Positions 44,419 to 54,230 of a DNA stretch of 64,000 nucleotides are shown here, piece by piece. The position numbers and the translations under genes are program-made. Source of the stretch: CAVXEH01 sp963805305 (GTDB lineage: Bacteria > Chloroflexota > Limnocylindria > QHBO01); assembly GCA_963805305.1 (NCBI GenBank), contig CAWDTM010000005.1:1-64000 (forward strand), in the 5' to 3' direction. The first letter of the stretch is position 1, and each line of letters starts with the position of its first letter. Below the pieces are notes generated by a model. The model did not search any database, was not told the DNA's origin, and saw only the letters and a program-made list of their open reading frames with translations.

Positions 44419-44959
44419 TCAGACGGCGGTGAGGCGCGCGCGAAGCCGTTCGAGGCGGCTGCGCACGCTCGCGTCGTAGAGCTCGTCCCCGATGCGCACG
44501 GCGATCCCGCCGATGAGCGTCGGGTCGACCTGTTCGTGAAGCTCGATCTCCGTGCCGGTGAGCTCGCTGAGCCGCGCCGGTGATCGCCGTCCGCTGCGAC
44601 TCCTCGAGCGGAAGCGCGGAGCGCAGATCCGCACGGGAGATGCCCCGCTCACGGCGAAGCAGGGCGCCGAAATGCTCGACCATGGCGTCGATCGCCCGGG
44701 GACGGCCGCGCCGGATCATGAGCAGCACCAGGCGCAGGGGGCCCGCCGCGACCGCCTTGCCCGCCAGGCGCTCCAGGATCCGCTCCTTCGTGGCGTACGG
44801 GATCGCCGGATGCCGCACCAGCGCGTGGACCTGTGGGTCGGCCAGCAGGCTCCGCAGCCCGCCCAGGTCCCGCTCCCAGGCATCGAGCGCATCGTCCGCG
44901 CGCCCGATCTCGAAGGCGGCCTCTGCATAGCGTCGCGCGGCGGTCTGCTGGCGGGCCAT
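44419..44959 (-). CDS. atpH: F1Fo ATP synthase delta subunit, interrupted by a frameshift
   Basis: The first part (from ATG 44957-44959) reads MARQQTAARRYAEAAFEIGR through LPLEESQRTAIT. The C-terminal part, ARLSELTGTEIELHEQVDPT then LIGGIAVRIGDELYDASVRS, is in another frame and ends at 44419. Removing one base at 44577-44578 joins ...TAIT to ARLSELTG and gives a normal ~179-residue delta subunit, which links F1 to the b-subunit stalk. The gene is essential to the enzyme and its neighbours are intact, so a sequencing or assembly error is most likely. It lies 2 nt after atpF. Confidence 0.88.
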
Positions 44960-44961
44960 GG

Positions 44962-45495
44962 TCAGTTCTTCGAGCCCTTCGACGTCGCCTTCGCCGCCGG
45001 CTGGACATCGGACAGGAAGCCCTCGACGAGGCGGCGCTGCGTGGCACCGCTCATCTCGGCCTGCACGAGCTTTCCGGCGGCGGAGAGCGCCAGGTCGGCG
45101 ACGGTGCTCCGCAGCTCGGCCATGGCCTTCTCCTTCTCCCCGATGATCTCCTCGCGGGCGCGCTCGACGATCTTCTCGGCGTCGGCCTTCGCCTCGGCCA
45201 CGATCTCCGCGCGGGAGTCCTCGGCGATCTTCGTGGCGCGCGCGATCATCGCCTGCGCCTCCTTGCGCGCCTCGGCGACCGCGGCCTCGCGCTCCGCGGA
45301 GGCGAGCTCCCGGTCCCGCTCGGCCGCCTCGGCGTCCTCCAGGCCCTTGCTGATCCTCCGCCGTCGCTCGTCGAGCATCCCCAGCACCGGCTTGTACGCG
45401 AAGCGGCGCAGGAGCCAGAGCAGGAGCAGGAAGTTGACGATCTGGAAGCCGAGCTTGAAGAGATCGACGCCGAAGGCGTTGAAGAACTCGGTCAC
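44962..45495 (-). CDS. atpF: F1Fo ATP synthase b subunit
   Basis: 177 residues, GTG start. One N-terminal membrane helix (about 13-30, FQIVNFLLLLWLLRRF), then a long charged coiled coil rich in Ala, Glu, Lys and Arg (RDRELASAEREAAVAEARKE and following). It forms the peripheral stalk. Only one b-type gene is present. Confidence 0.94.
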   Translation of the reverse strand: MTEFFNAFGVDLFKLGFQIVNFLLLLWLLRRFAYKPVLGMLDERRRRISKGLEDAEAAERDRELASAEREAAVAEARKEAQAMIARATKIAEDSRAEIVAEAKADAEKIVERAREEIIGEKEKAMAELRSTVADLALSAAGKLVQAEMSGATQRRLVEGFLSDVQPAAKATSKGSKN

Positions 45496-45511
45496 GAAAC
45501 GGGGTGCTCCG

Positions 45512-45730
45512 TTATCCGACGAAGATGAGCAGCAGCGAGACGACGAGCGCGTAGATCGCGACCGCCTCCGCGAGCGCGATGCCCAGGACGTACGGCACGA
45601 AGATCGCGCCCGACGCCTCCGGGTTGCGACCCAGGGCCTCCATGGCCTTGCTGACCGCGATGCCCAGGCCGATGCCGGGGCCAATCGCCCCGAGGCCCAT
45701 CGCCAGACCGGCTGCGAGATTACCTGTCAC
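45512..45730 (-). CDS. atpE: F1Fo ATP synthase c subunit
   Basis: 72 residues, GTG start behind AAGGAGGAAC. Two helices with the glycine-rich GLGAIGPGIGLGIAVSKAME and the loop GRNPEAS. The ion-binding Glu lies in GIALAEAVAIYALVV. The residues after Glu (A-V) and the lack of the Gln and Ser ligands of sodium-binding c rings suggest a proton-driven enzyme. Confidence 0.95.
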   Translation of the reverse strand: MTGNLAAGLAMGLGAIGPGIGLGIAVSKAMEALGRNPEASGAIFVPYVLGIALAEAVAIYALVVSLLLIFVG

Positions 45731-45785
45731 GAACCTGTTCCTCCTTGTGCGCCCCGCCGGACCTCGGCGCCGGGCGATGGTCTGC

Positions 45786-46628
45786 CTACGCCGCCTCTGC
45801 GGCGGGTGGGGTGTGACCGGTCCCTTCGGACACGGCCTGGTCGACGTGCGGCGATTCGCTCTCATCGTGATGCGCGTGCTCGGCGATCGCCAGGGTGATG
45901 TAGGTCATGGCCAGGAGCGCGAAGACGAGCGCCTGCACGAATCCGAAGATGAGCTCCAGCCCGATGAACACGGTGGGAACCGCCAGCGGGACCAGGGCCA
46001 GCATGGTGGCCAGCAGCACCTCGCCGGCGAAGACGTTGCCGAAGAGTCGCATCGACAGGCTGATGAGGCGCGAGAGCTCGCTGATGACGTGGATGGGCGC
46101 CATCAGCGGGGCCATGTAGCGCGGCTCCCCCAGGAACTCCTTGAGGTAGTTGCCGACGCCGTTGACCCGGATTCCCCACCAGATGAAGGTCACGAAGCTG
46201 ACGATGGCCAGCCCCAGGGTGAAGTTGAGATCCGCCGATGCGGAGCGCACGAACGGAACGAGCTCGTCGCCGCTCGCCGCGTGGTGGACGAGGCCAATGG
46301 TGCCCACTCCGGGGAAGAGCCCCAGGTAGTTCGCCACCAGGATCAGCAGGAAGAAGGTGAGGATGAGGGTCACGAAGCCGCGCCATCGGCTTCCGCCGGA
46401 ATCCCGCACGATCGAGGTCATCCAGTCGATCGGGAACTCGAGGAGCGCCTGGAAGCGCGACGGCACCAGGGTCGAGCGCCGCGTGAAGTACCACGCCACG
46501 AGCAGGAGGACGATCGACGCCAGGAGCGCGCCGACCATGCTGTTCGTGAACGTGAACGGGCCGATGCTGAACAGCGGCTCAGCCTTGATGCTGACCGTCA
46601 CCAGGTCGCCGGCCGCGAAGAACGGCAC
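45786..46628 (-). CDS. atpB: F1Fo ATP synthase a subunit
   Basis: 280 residues, about six helices. ELSRLISLSMRLFGNVFAGE contains the essential Arg of the proton half-channel. Also ANYLGLFPGVG and LELIFGFVQALVFALLAMTY. The C-terminal tail is acidic and hydrophilic (HAHHDESESPHVDQ). It follows the AtpZ-like protein by 3 nt. Confidence 0.95.
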   Translation of the reverse strand: MPFFAAGDLVTVSIKAEPLFSIGPFTFTNSMVGALLASIVLLLVAWYFTRRSTLVPSRFQALLEFPIDWMTSIVRDSGGSRWRGFVTLILTFFLLILVANYLGLFPGVGTIGLVHHAASGDELVPFVRSASADLNFTLGLAIVSFVTFIWWGIRVNGVGNYLKEFLGEPRYMAPLMAPIHVISELSRLISLSMRLFGNVFAGEVLLATMLALVPLAVPTVFIGLELIFGFVQALVFALLAMTYITLAIAEHAHHDESESPHVDQAVSEGTGHTPPAAEAA

Positions 46629-46631
46629 TCC

Positions 46632-46871
46632 CTACCTCCTCATCGCCTGCTGCGCCACGTTCCAGATCGTGTACATCGCGGCCGCGACCCCGAGCACCAC
46701 CCCGACCAGCGTGAAGAGGGGGCTCGTATGCAGCCAGCCGTCCACGAGCAGACCCAGGCCCAGTCCGACGATGACGCTGATTCCCAGCCGCAATCCCAGG
46801 TCCAGCGCCAGCGCCCAGTTCGGCGGCGGTCCCGACGACCCGCGGTCGCGGTCCGGGTCCGTCCCGGTCAA
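46632..46871 (-). CDS. AtpZ/AtpI-like ATP synthase assembly protein
   Basis: 79 residues if TTG 46869-46871 is the start; no ATG or GTG is available in frame, so the start is uncertain. Two helices with LRLGISVIVGLGLGLLVDGW (about 26-45) and LFTLVGVVLGVAAAMYTIWN (about 50-69), the pattern of AtpZ/AtpI proteins, which help build the c ring and may carry Mg2+. It follows the similar protein at 46,892 by 20 nt. Confidence 0.7.
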   Translation of the reverse strand: MTGTDPDRDRGSSGPPPNWALALDLGLRLGISVIVGLGLGLLVDGWLHTSPLFTLVGVVLGVAAAMYTIWNVAQQAMRR

Positions 46872-46891
46872 CGGTCGGGCGCCATCAACGG

Positions 46892-47149
46892 TCAGCGATC
46901 CGGCCGGTGCCGGACCCCCTCGGCAGGGCCCTCCCCGTACCGTCGCTGTCCGCGCCGGATGAAGAGCCAGATTCCCGCGATTGCGATCACGTTGCCGACC
47001 CCGAACCCGCCCAAGACACAAATCGGCGAGGTCCCCAGGATCGCGTCGAGCACGATTCCGGCGACCGCGCCACCTGCCATCGGGATCGCCAGGATCAGGG
47101 TCACCTGGCCCAGGATCTTCACGAGCCCGATGGGCGTCAGTTGTTCCAT
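46892..47149 (-). CDS. AtpZ-like two-helix protein at the head of the ATP synthase operon
   Basis: 85 residues. MEQLTPIGLVKILGQVTLIL leads into two helices separated by LDAILGTSPICVL, with a basic C-terminus (IRRGQRRYGEG). The G-T-S-P loop between helices is shared with the next protein (H-T-S-P). Members of this group precede atpB in many operons. Start ATG 47147-47149 lies 34 nt downstream of a TATACT -10. Confidence 0.75.
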   Translation of the reverse strand: MEQLTPIGLVKILGQVTLILAIPMAGGAVAGIVLDAILGTSPICVLGGFGVGNVIAIAGIWLFIRRGQRRYGEGPAEGVRHRPDR

Positions 47150-47183
47150 GCGTGGGTTCGACTCACAGCGGTCGGACGGCGGG

Positions 47184-47189
47184 AGTATA
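47184..47189 (-). promoter_or_regulatory. -10 box of the ATP synthase operon
   Basis: TATACT on the minus strand, 34 nt before the first ATG. The -35 position is GC-rich and not recognisable. Confidence 0.5.
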
Positions 47190-47242
47190 GCGGAGCATCC
47201 CTGATCTGGCGACCGTCGGTCGGTCGGAAAGAGCCGGTTCGG

Positions 47243-48565
<1,323 letters not shown>

Positions 48566-48592
48566 GGTGCGACGTGGTTCGGTGGAGGAACG

Positions 48593-48598
48593 AGTGTA
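48593..48598 (-). promoter_or_regulatory. -10-like TACACT of glyA
   Basis: TACACT on the minus strand, 27 nt before the chosen glyA ATG. Confidence 0.4.
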
Positions 48599-48631
48599 GA
48601 CCGATGGCGTCGCCACGGCGACCCTGGCGCC

Positions 48632-49657
48632 TCAGGCAGGCGGTGCCGCCTCACGCGCCCAGCCGATGCGGTTGTCGATCATCCGATGCATCCGCCAGTA
48701 GTAGGGCTGGAAGCCCAGTGCCGGCCACGCCCGCGACGCGCTCAGGTTGGCCGAGCGCCAGTCGGTGACGCACCAGCGGGCGCCCTGCTCCGCAGCCACC
48801 GAGAGCCCGTGGCCGACCAGGGCGGCCATCACGCCGCGGCCGCGCGCAGCCGGCGCCGTCATCCCGACTCCCAGCTCCACGGCATGCTCCGGGACGGCCG
48901 GCGCCGGATCGGCGGGGTCGAAGCCGGCGAACGCCAGGGCCTCGCCGGTGTCGGCATCGGCGGCGAGCCAGACGTCCCCTTCGGGGTTGCGCAGCTCGTC
49001 GTCCCAGTCCACGCGGAACCGTTCCCAGCGCTCGGGAAGGCTGATGGCGTAGGCAGGCGCCTCGAGCAGCGCGTCGGCGATGAGACGGGTGAGCGGCAGG
49101 AGCCGGTCCAGGTCGCCCGGCTCGGCCCGGGCGATGCGGACGCCATCGGCCGCGGTGGGCAGGCCCTGCAGCTCGGTGGAGCGCAGCGCGTACGCCTGCA
49201 TCTTGCCGAAACCCGTGCGCACCCAGGCGTCCATGGCGGGGTCGAAGGCATCCGGGACGAGGGCGTAGTGGGCGTGGATCCCGCGCCGCACGAAGGGGTC
49301 GGACCAGGCGGCATACAGGTCCCGCGTCAGCTCGGGGTCGGCGTCCGCGGCCAGCGCGGTCCCCGCCATACCCACCCAGGCGGATCGGCCCCAGATCTCC
49401 TCGAGGCGGGGCGAGCCGGCCATGAAGCCGGCCAGCCGGTCTCGCCCGTCGAGCGCGGCGACGGCCACGGTCCCGGGAAGGGCCAGCGCCTCGTCGAGGA
49501 GCGGGAGCACCTGAGCCGGGTCCGTGAACCGTTCCGGCAGTGCGGGCACGGATCGCCGCCAGCGATCCTGGCGTGCGGCGAGCAGGCGGGCAGCATCGTC
49601 ACGGTTCTCGGCCGTGAAGGGGACGACGCGGTGCCGTGGGCGTGTGTGCTCGCGCAT
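48632..49657 (-). CDS. GNAT-family acetyltransferase with two GNAT domains
   Basis: 341 residues. The N-terminal half (about 10-165) has a degenerate GNAT fold with VAVAALDGRDRLAGFM; the C-terminal half (about 170-330) has the acetyl-CoA loop GVGMTAPAARGRGVMAALVG (about 270-289) and ARWCVTDWRSANLSASRAWP then ALGFQPYYW. Tandem GNAT proteins of this type include mycothiol synthase and resistance enzymes; substrate unknown here. Start ATG 49655-49657, 8 nt after a TATAGT box. Confidence 0.8.
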   Translation of the reverse strand: MREHTRPRHRVVPFTAENRDDAARLLAARQDRWRRSVPALPERFTDPAQVLPLLDEALALPGTVAVAALDGRDRLAGFMAGSPRLEEIWGRSAWVGMAGTALAADADPELTRDLYAAWSDPFVRRGIHAHYALVPDAFDPAMDAWVRTGFGKMQAYALRSTELQGLPTAADGVRIARAEPGDLDRLLPLTRLIADALLEAPAYAISLPERWERFRVDWDDELRNPEGDVWLAADADTGEALAFAGFDPADPAPAVPEHAVELGVGMTAPAARGRGVMAALVGHGLSVAAEQGARWCVTDWRSANLSASRAWPALGFQPYYWRMHRMIDNRIGWAREAAPPA

Positions 49658-49665
49658 CGTCGCGG

Positions 49666-49671
49666 ACTATA
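49666..49671 (-). promoter_or_regulatory. Leaderless-type promoter of the double-GNAT gene
   Basis: TATAGT on the minus strand, 8 nt, then ATG. It overlaps the stop codon region of the upstream gene. Confidence 0.45.
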
Positions 49672-50383
49672 GACGACCGCCCCGTCCCACTCCCTCGCCG
49701 CCCTCCATGCCCATCCGGCGGAGCAGCCGCTCACCGGCCGCCCAGGCGAAGGGCTCGTCCCGCGCCAGGCGGCGCGACTCCTCGGTGAGGATCGACGCGT
49801 GGTGCGGATGCTCCCGGGCCAGGATGGGATGGCGACGGAAGCGACGCGCCTCGTAGGCCACGAAGGCCGCGTATCGGTCCAGCGGCTTCGCTCGCGAGAT
49901 GGCCTCCTCGACGCCCGGCTGGAAGTCGATGGGCACCATGATCCTGCCGAAGAAGGCGCCCAGGTCCATGGCGATCCGGTCCACCTCCTGGCTGTGGCCG
50001 CCCAGGCGCAGGATCGGCCCCGGCGAGGTGAAGACCACGATGGTGGCATCCGCACCCTGCGGAGCGGCCGTCAGCTCGCCGCCCAGGGTCACGAAGTCGT
50101 TCTCGACACCCAACCGGTCGACGACCTCGACCTTTCCCCAGCTGAACCCCGCCGAGAACGGCACCTTCGTGCTCCGCGTGAGGTCCGCCCCGTGGCCGCG
50201 CCCCGCGACGCCGGTGGTCCAGTAGTGGATGAGCTCGGGATCGAAATGGCGCAGCGTCGGTCGGTCCCGGAGGGCGACCATCAGCCGCGAGGGGCCAGGG
50301 GCCACGGGATAGCGGCTTTCCAGCCAGAAGCCAAGGTCGGCCAGGCGCGTGGCGGCCCCGGACAGGTCAGCGGTCATCGTCAT
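49667..50383 (-). CDS. Uncharacterised protein between glyA-GNAT and xylA
   Basis: 238 residues from ATG 50381-50383; an upstream in-frame start at 50,425 is less likely. No membrane helix. Conserved-looking stretches are LGFWLESRYPVAPGPSRLMV, HFDPELIHYWTTGVAGRGHG, FSWGKVEVVDRLGVENDFVT and the C-terminal RFRRHPILAREHPHHASIL. No family recognised. It is divergent from xylA, and the xyl operator at 50,458 lies between them. Confidence 0.6.
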   Translation of the reverse strand: MTMTADLSGAATRLADLGFWLESRYPVAPGPSRLMVALRDRPTLRHFDPELIHYWTTGVAGRGHGADLTRSTKVPFSAGFSWGKVEVVDRLGVENDFVTLGGELTAAPQGADATIVVFTSPGPILRLGGHSQEVDRIAMDLGAFFGRIMVPIDFQPGVEEAISRAKPLDRYAAFVAYEARRFRRHPILAREHPHHASILTEESRRLARDEPFAWAAGERLLRRMGMEGGEGVGRGGRL

Positions 50384-50457
50384 GGCCACATCGTCGCCCG
50401 ACGCTTGCCGGTCGGCAAGGTCCACTGGTCACCCACGGGCGGGACGCTGGGCCAATA

Positions 50458-50493
50458 TTTGTGCTTCTCTCTAACAAAAGAACGTGATAGGCT
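50458..50493 (+). promoter_or_regulatory. xylA promoter with ROK-type operator TTTG-N13-CAAA
   Basis: TTTG (50458-50461) and CAAA (50475-50478) are 13 nt apart. TAGGCT (50488-50493) is the -10. The operator starts exactly 30 bp upstream of the -10. The site at 58,191 has the same arms, the same gap, a shared TGNTYCTCT core and the same 30-bp distance to TAGACT. Confidence 0.6.
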
Positions 50494-50559
50494 CCTACAA
50501 AACAGGGCGACGCCCCGCCGGGGCACGGGATGGGCCCGATCGGCGCAGGAGGACAGAGG

Positions 50560-51909
50560 GTGGGCGAGAGCTTCTTCTCCGGGATCGCGGAGCCAATTCG
50601 CTTCGGCGGTCTGGGTTCGGACGATCCATTGACGTTCAAGGTCTACGAGCCGGATCGGCTCGTACTCGGCAAGCGCATGGAGGACCAGCTGCGGATCGCG
50701 GTCTGCCTCTGGCACTCGTTCAACTGGCCCGGGTCCGACGTGTTCGGCAGCGGGACCTTCGACCGGCCCTGGCTGGATTCGTCCGGGGATCCCATGGCGG
50801 CGGCGCGCGCCAAGCTGGATGCCGCCTTCGAATTCATCGAGAAGCTGGGCGTCCCGTTCTTCTGCTTCCACGACCGTGACGTCGCGCCCGAGGGAAGGAC
50901 CTGGGCGGAGACGCGCGCCAACCTCGACACGGTGATCGGCGTCATCGAAGGGCACATGCAGCGGACCGGCGCCCGGCTGCTGTGGGGGACGGCCAACCTC
51001 TTCAGCCATCCGCGCTACGCGGCCGGCGCGGCCACGAACCCCGATCCGGAGGTCTTCGCCTACGCCGCGGCGCAGGTCAAGACCATGCTCGAGGCGACGC
51101 ACCGCCTGGGCGGCGCGAACTACGTCCTGTGGGGGGGCCGCGAGGGCTACGAGACGCTGCTCAACACGGATCTCGTCCGCGAGGAGGAGCAGTTTGCCCG
51201 CTTCCTGACCCTGGTCGCGGAGCATCGCGAGCGGATTGGCTTCACCGGCACCCTGCTCATCGAGCCCAAGCCGCAGGAGCCCACCAAGCACCAGTACGAC
51301 TACGACGCATCGACGGTCCACGGCTTCCTGGTGCGGCACGGGCTCGACGGCGTCTACCGCGTCAACCTCGAGGTGAACCACGCCACGCTGGCCGGGCACA
51401 GCTTCCAGCACGAGGTCGCCTACGCGGTCGCCAACGGGATCTTCGGGAGCGTCGACGCCAACCGCGGGGACTACCAGAACGGCTGGGACACCGACCAGTT
51501 CCCGAACTCGGTCGACGAGCTCAGCCTCGCGGTCTACGAGATCCTGCGCGGCGGCGGCTTCACCACCGGCGGGTTCAACTTCGACACGAAGCTCCGACGC
51601 CAGAGCATGGCGCGTGACGACCTCTTCCACGCGCACATCGGCGGTATCGACACCCTGGCTCGCTCGCTGCTCGTGGCCGCGGACATGGTCGAGGCGGGTG
51701 CCCTCGCGCAGCTGCGCGAGGAGCGGTACGCCGGCTGGTCGCGCGAGCTGGGTACGGAGATCCTGGGCGGCAGGCGATCGCTCGTCGAGCTCGAGGGTCT
51801 CGTCGCGGAGGGCGGCATCGACCCGCGGCCCGTTTCGGGACGCCAGGAGCGGCTCGAGAACCTCGTCAACCGCCACATCTGGACCACCGGCGCCGACACG
51901 AGGCGCTGA
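50560..51909 (+). CDS. xylA: Xylose isomerase
   Basis: About 449 residues from GTG 50560, chosen because AGGAGG lies 7 nt upstream; ATG 50530 is in frame but lacks a ribosome site. Converts D-xylose to D-xylulose. The catalytic His/Asp pair is in FFCFHDRDVAPEG, further metal ligands in LLIEPKPQEPTKHQYDYD and SVDANRGDYQNGWDTDQFP. Length and the long N-terminus match the class II type. It is followed after 3 nt by xylB. Confidence 0.95.
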   Translation: MGESFFSGIAEPIRFGGLGSDDPLTFKVYEPDRLVLGKRMEDQLRIAVCLWHSFNWPGSDVFGSGTFDRPWLDSSGDPMAAARAKLDAAFEFIEKLGVPFFCFHDRDVAPEGRTWAETRANLDTVIGVIEGHMQRTGARLLWGTANLFSHPRYAAGAATNPDPEVFAYAAAQVKTMLEATHRLGGANYVLWGGREGYETLLNTDLVREEEQFARFLTLVAEHRERIGFTGTLLIEPKPQEPTKHQYDYDASTVHGFLVRHGLDGVYRVNLEVNHATLAGHSFQHEVAYAVANGIFGSVDANRGDYQNGWDTDQFPNSVDELSLAVYEILRGGGFTTGGFNFDTKLRRQSMARDDLFHAHIGGIDTLARSLLVAADMVEAGALAQLREERYAGWSRELGTEILGGRRSLVELEGLVAEGGIDPRPVSGRQERLENLVNRHIWTTGADTRR

Positions 51910-51912
51910 GCC

Positions 51913-53400
51913 ATGGCCCTCGTCTGCGGGATCGACGTCTCGACCACGGCGACGAAGGCGATCCTCGTCGACGCGGACGGGGTGGTGCGCGGATCGGGGT
52001 CCGCCGAGTACCCGCTCTCGACGCCCCGACCGCTGTGGAGCGAGCAGGACCCGTCGCTGTGGTGGTCCGCCGCGGGAGAGGCGATTCCCCGCGCCCTCGA
52101 GGCCGCGGGTGCCACGGGGGCCGATGTCGAGGCCGTGGGCCTCACCGGGCAGATGCATGGGGCCGTGCTCCTCGACGAGCGCGGCGAGGTCATTCGACCC
52201 GCCATCCTGTGGAACGACCAGCGGACGGCTGCGGAGTGCGACGAGATCCGGGCCCGGGTCGGCACGGAGCGGCTGATCGAGATCACCGGCAACGATGCGC
52301 TGACCGGCTTCACAGCGCCGAAGCTCCTCTGGGTCCGCAACCACGAGCCGCAGCGGTGGGCACGCGTGTCCCGCGTTCTGCTGCCGAAGGACGAAGTCCG
52401 GCGGCGACTGACCGGTGACGCGGCGATCGATGTCGCCGACGGTTCGGGCACCCTGCTCTTCGACCTGGCGGCCCGGACCTGGTCGCGCGAGCTCCTCGAT
52501 GCCCTCGAGCTCGATCCGGCACAGCTTCCCCCCGTCTTCGAAGGGCCGGAGATCACCGGCCGCGTGTCAGCGGCCGGGGCCGCCGCCACCCGGCTGCGGG
52601 CCGGCACCCCGGTCGTGGCCGGCGGCGGGGACCAGGCGGCCAACGGGGTGGGCGTCGGGGCCACGGATGAAGGGGTGGTCGCCCTCTCCCTGGGGACCTC
52701 CGGCGTGATCTTCGCCGCCACGCGCTCGCCCGTGCACGAGGCGCACGGCCGGGTCCACGCCTTCTGCCACGCGGTCCCGGGTCGCTGGCACCTCATGTCG
52801 GTCATGCTCTCCGCCGCGGGGAGCCTGCGATGGTTCCGGGACGCCCTGGCGCCGGGCGAGCCGTTCGGCGATCTTGCAGCCGCGGCCGGCGAGGTGGAGG
52901 CGGCAGCCGACGGCCTCTTCTTCCTCCCGTACCTCACCGGCGAGCGCAGCCCCCATCCGGACCCGCAGGCCCGCGGGGCGTTCGTGGGCCTCACCACGGC
53001 GCACGACCGGCGGCACATGACGCGGGCGGTCCTCGAGGGCGTGGCCTTCGGCCTGCGTGACGGGCTGGACCTGATGCTGGCCGCCGGCATGCCGCGCCCC
53101 GCACAGATCCGCGCTTCGGGCGGCGGACTGGCCAGCCCCGTCTGGACCCAGATCCTCGCCGACGTCCTGGATGCGGAGCTCGTCACGCCCTCCACGACCG
53201 AGGGGGCCGCCTTCGGCGCGGCGACCCTGGCCGCGGTCGGAGCCGGCTGGTTCCCCGACGTCCCGGCAGCGGCCAATGCCCTGGTCAGGACCAGCCCGGC
53301 AGCGTCACCCGACGCCTCGCGCGCCGCGTACGCGCAGGCGCACGCGGCCTTCCGCGAGCTCTATCCCGCCCTGGCACCGTCGTTCCACCGGGCGGGCTGA
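51913..53400 (+). CDS. xylB: Xylulokinase, FGGY family
   Basis: 495 residues. Phosphate 1 loop CGIDVSTTATKAILVDADG at the N-terminus, LTGQMHGAVLLDERGEVIRP and PAILWNDQRT around the sugar site, the catalytic Asp in VAGGGDQAANGVG, and the FGGY signature region RASGGGLASPVWTQILADVL. Phosphorylates D-xylulose to xylulose 5-phosphate for the pentose phosphate pathway. It ends 13 nt from the convergent ABC transporter operon. Confidence 0.95.
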   Translation: MALVCGIDVSTTATKAILVDADGVVRGSGSAEYPLSTPRPLWSEQDPSLWWSAAGEAIPRALEAAGATGADVEAVGLTGQMHGAVLLDERGEVIRPAILWNDQRTAAECDEIRARVGTERLIEITGNDALTGFTAPKLLWVRNHEPQRWARVSRVLLPKDEVRRRLTGDAAIDVADGSGTLLFDLAARTWSRELLDALELDPAQLPPVFEGPEITGRVSAAGAAATRLRAGTPVVAGGGDQAANGVGVGATDEGVVALSLGTSGVIFAATRSPVHEAHGRVHAFCHAVPGRWHLMSVMLSAAGSLRWFRDALAPGEPFGDLAAAAGEVEAAADGLFFLPYLTGERSPHPDPQARGAFVGLTTAHDRRHMTRAVLEGVAFGLRDGLDLMLAAGMPRPAQIRASGGGLASPVWTQILADVLDAELVTPSTTEGAAFGAATLAAVGAGWFPDVPAAANALVRTSPAASPDASRAAYAQAHAAFRELYPALAPSFHRAG

Positions 53401-53413
53401 GGGGCTTCCCCCG

Positions 53414-54211
53414 TCAGCTGGTGGGGAACTCCCGATCCTCGACGGTGGGCTCTGCGTGCTCGCCGCCCATGATGATCATGGCCAGGACCTCGTCGGGCTC
53501 CACCTCGTCGCGTCGCACGGTCTTCACCAGCCTGCCGTGGTACATGACGCTGATCCGATCCGACAGGTCGAAGACGTCGTGGATGTCGTGGCTGACCAGG
53601 AAGATGCCGATCCCCTCCGACTTGAGCTGCCGGATCAGGTCACGGACCTGCTCCGTCTCGGCGGGACCGAGCGCGGCGGTGGGCTCGTCCATGATCAGGA
53701 TCCGGGCGTTGAAATGGACGGCCCGGGCGATGGCCACCGACTGCCGCTGGCCCCCCGAGAGGGACTTCACCGGTGCCTTGAAGTTGGCGAAGTTCGGGTT
53801 GAGCCGATGCATGACCTTGCGGGTCGCCGATTCCATGGCACCGTCGTTCAGCCCGCCGATGAAGCTCGAGAGCTCGCGGCCCAGGAACAGGTTGGCGGCG
53901 GCGTCGATGTTGTCCGCGAGGGCGAGGGTCTGGTAGATCGTCTCGATGCCCAGGAGCTGCGCGTCGCGTGGATTCGAGATCGACGCCCGCTTGCCGTCGA
54001 CCCGGATCTCCCCCGAGTCGGCAGGGTGGGCTCCGGAGAGGACGCGCATCAGGGTCGTCTTGCCGGCGCCGTTGTGACCGACCATGCCAACGACCTCGCC
54101 GGCCATGAGGTCCACAGTGACGCCGTCCACGGCGTGGACGCCGCCGAACGCGACGTGGATGTTGTCCATCTCGACGAGCGGCGTTCGGGCGGCCTGGGTC
54201 TCCGCGGTCAT
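53414..54211 (-). CDS. Sugar ABC transporter ATP-binding protein, single ATPase domain
   Basis: 265 residues from ATG 54209-54211 with GAAGGGAG upstream. Walker A GHNGAGKTTL (about 46-55), signature LSGGQRQSVAIARAV, Walker B ILIMDEPTAAL and H-loop VSHDIHD. Unlike XylG or RbsA it has only one ATPase domain, as in FrcA-type importers, so it must act as a dimer. The linked permease and binding protein make this a CUT2-type importer, probably for xylose. Confidence 0.92.
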   Translation of the reverse strand: MTAETQAARTPLVEMDNIHVAFGGVHAVDGVTVDLMAGEVVGMVGHNGAGKTTLMRVLSGAHPADSGEIRVDGKRASISNPRDAQLLGIETIYQTLALADNIDAAANLFLGRELSSFIGGLNDGAMESATRKVMHRLNPNFANFKAPVKSLSGGQRQSVAIARAVHFNARILIMDEPTAALGPAETEQVRDLIRQLKSEGIGIFLVSHDIHDVFDLSDRISVMYHGRLVKTVRRDEVEPDEVLAMIIMGGEHAEPTVEDREFPTS

Positions 54212-54230
54212 GATCGGGCTCCCTTCCTGC

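Noticed and set aside
47150..47170. TGGGTTCGACTCA resembling a tRNA T-arm
   Set aside because: Stem pairs poorly and no anticodon or acceptor arms are present around it.
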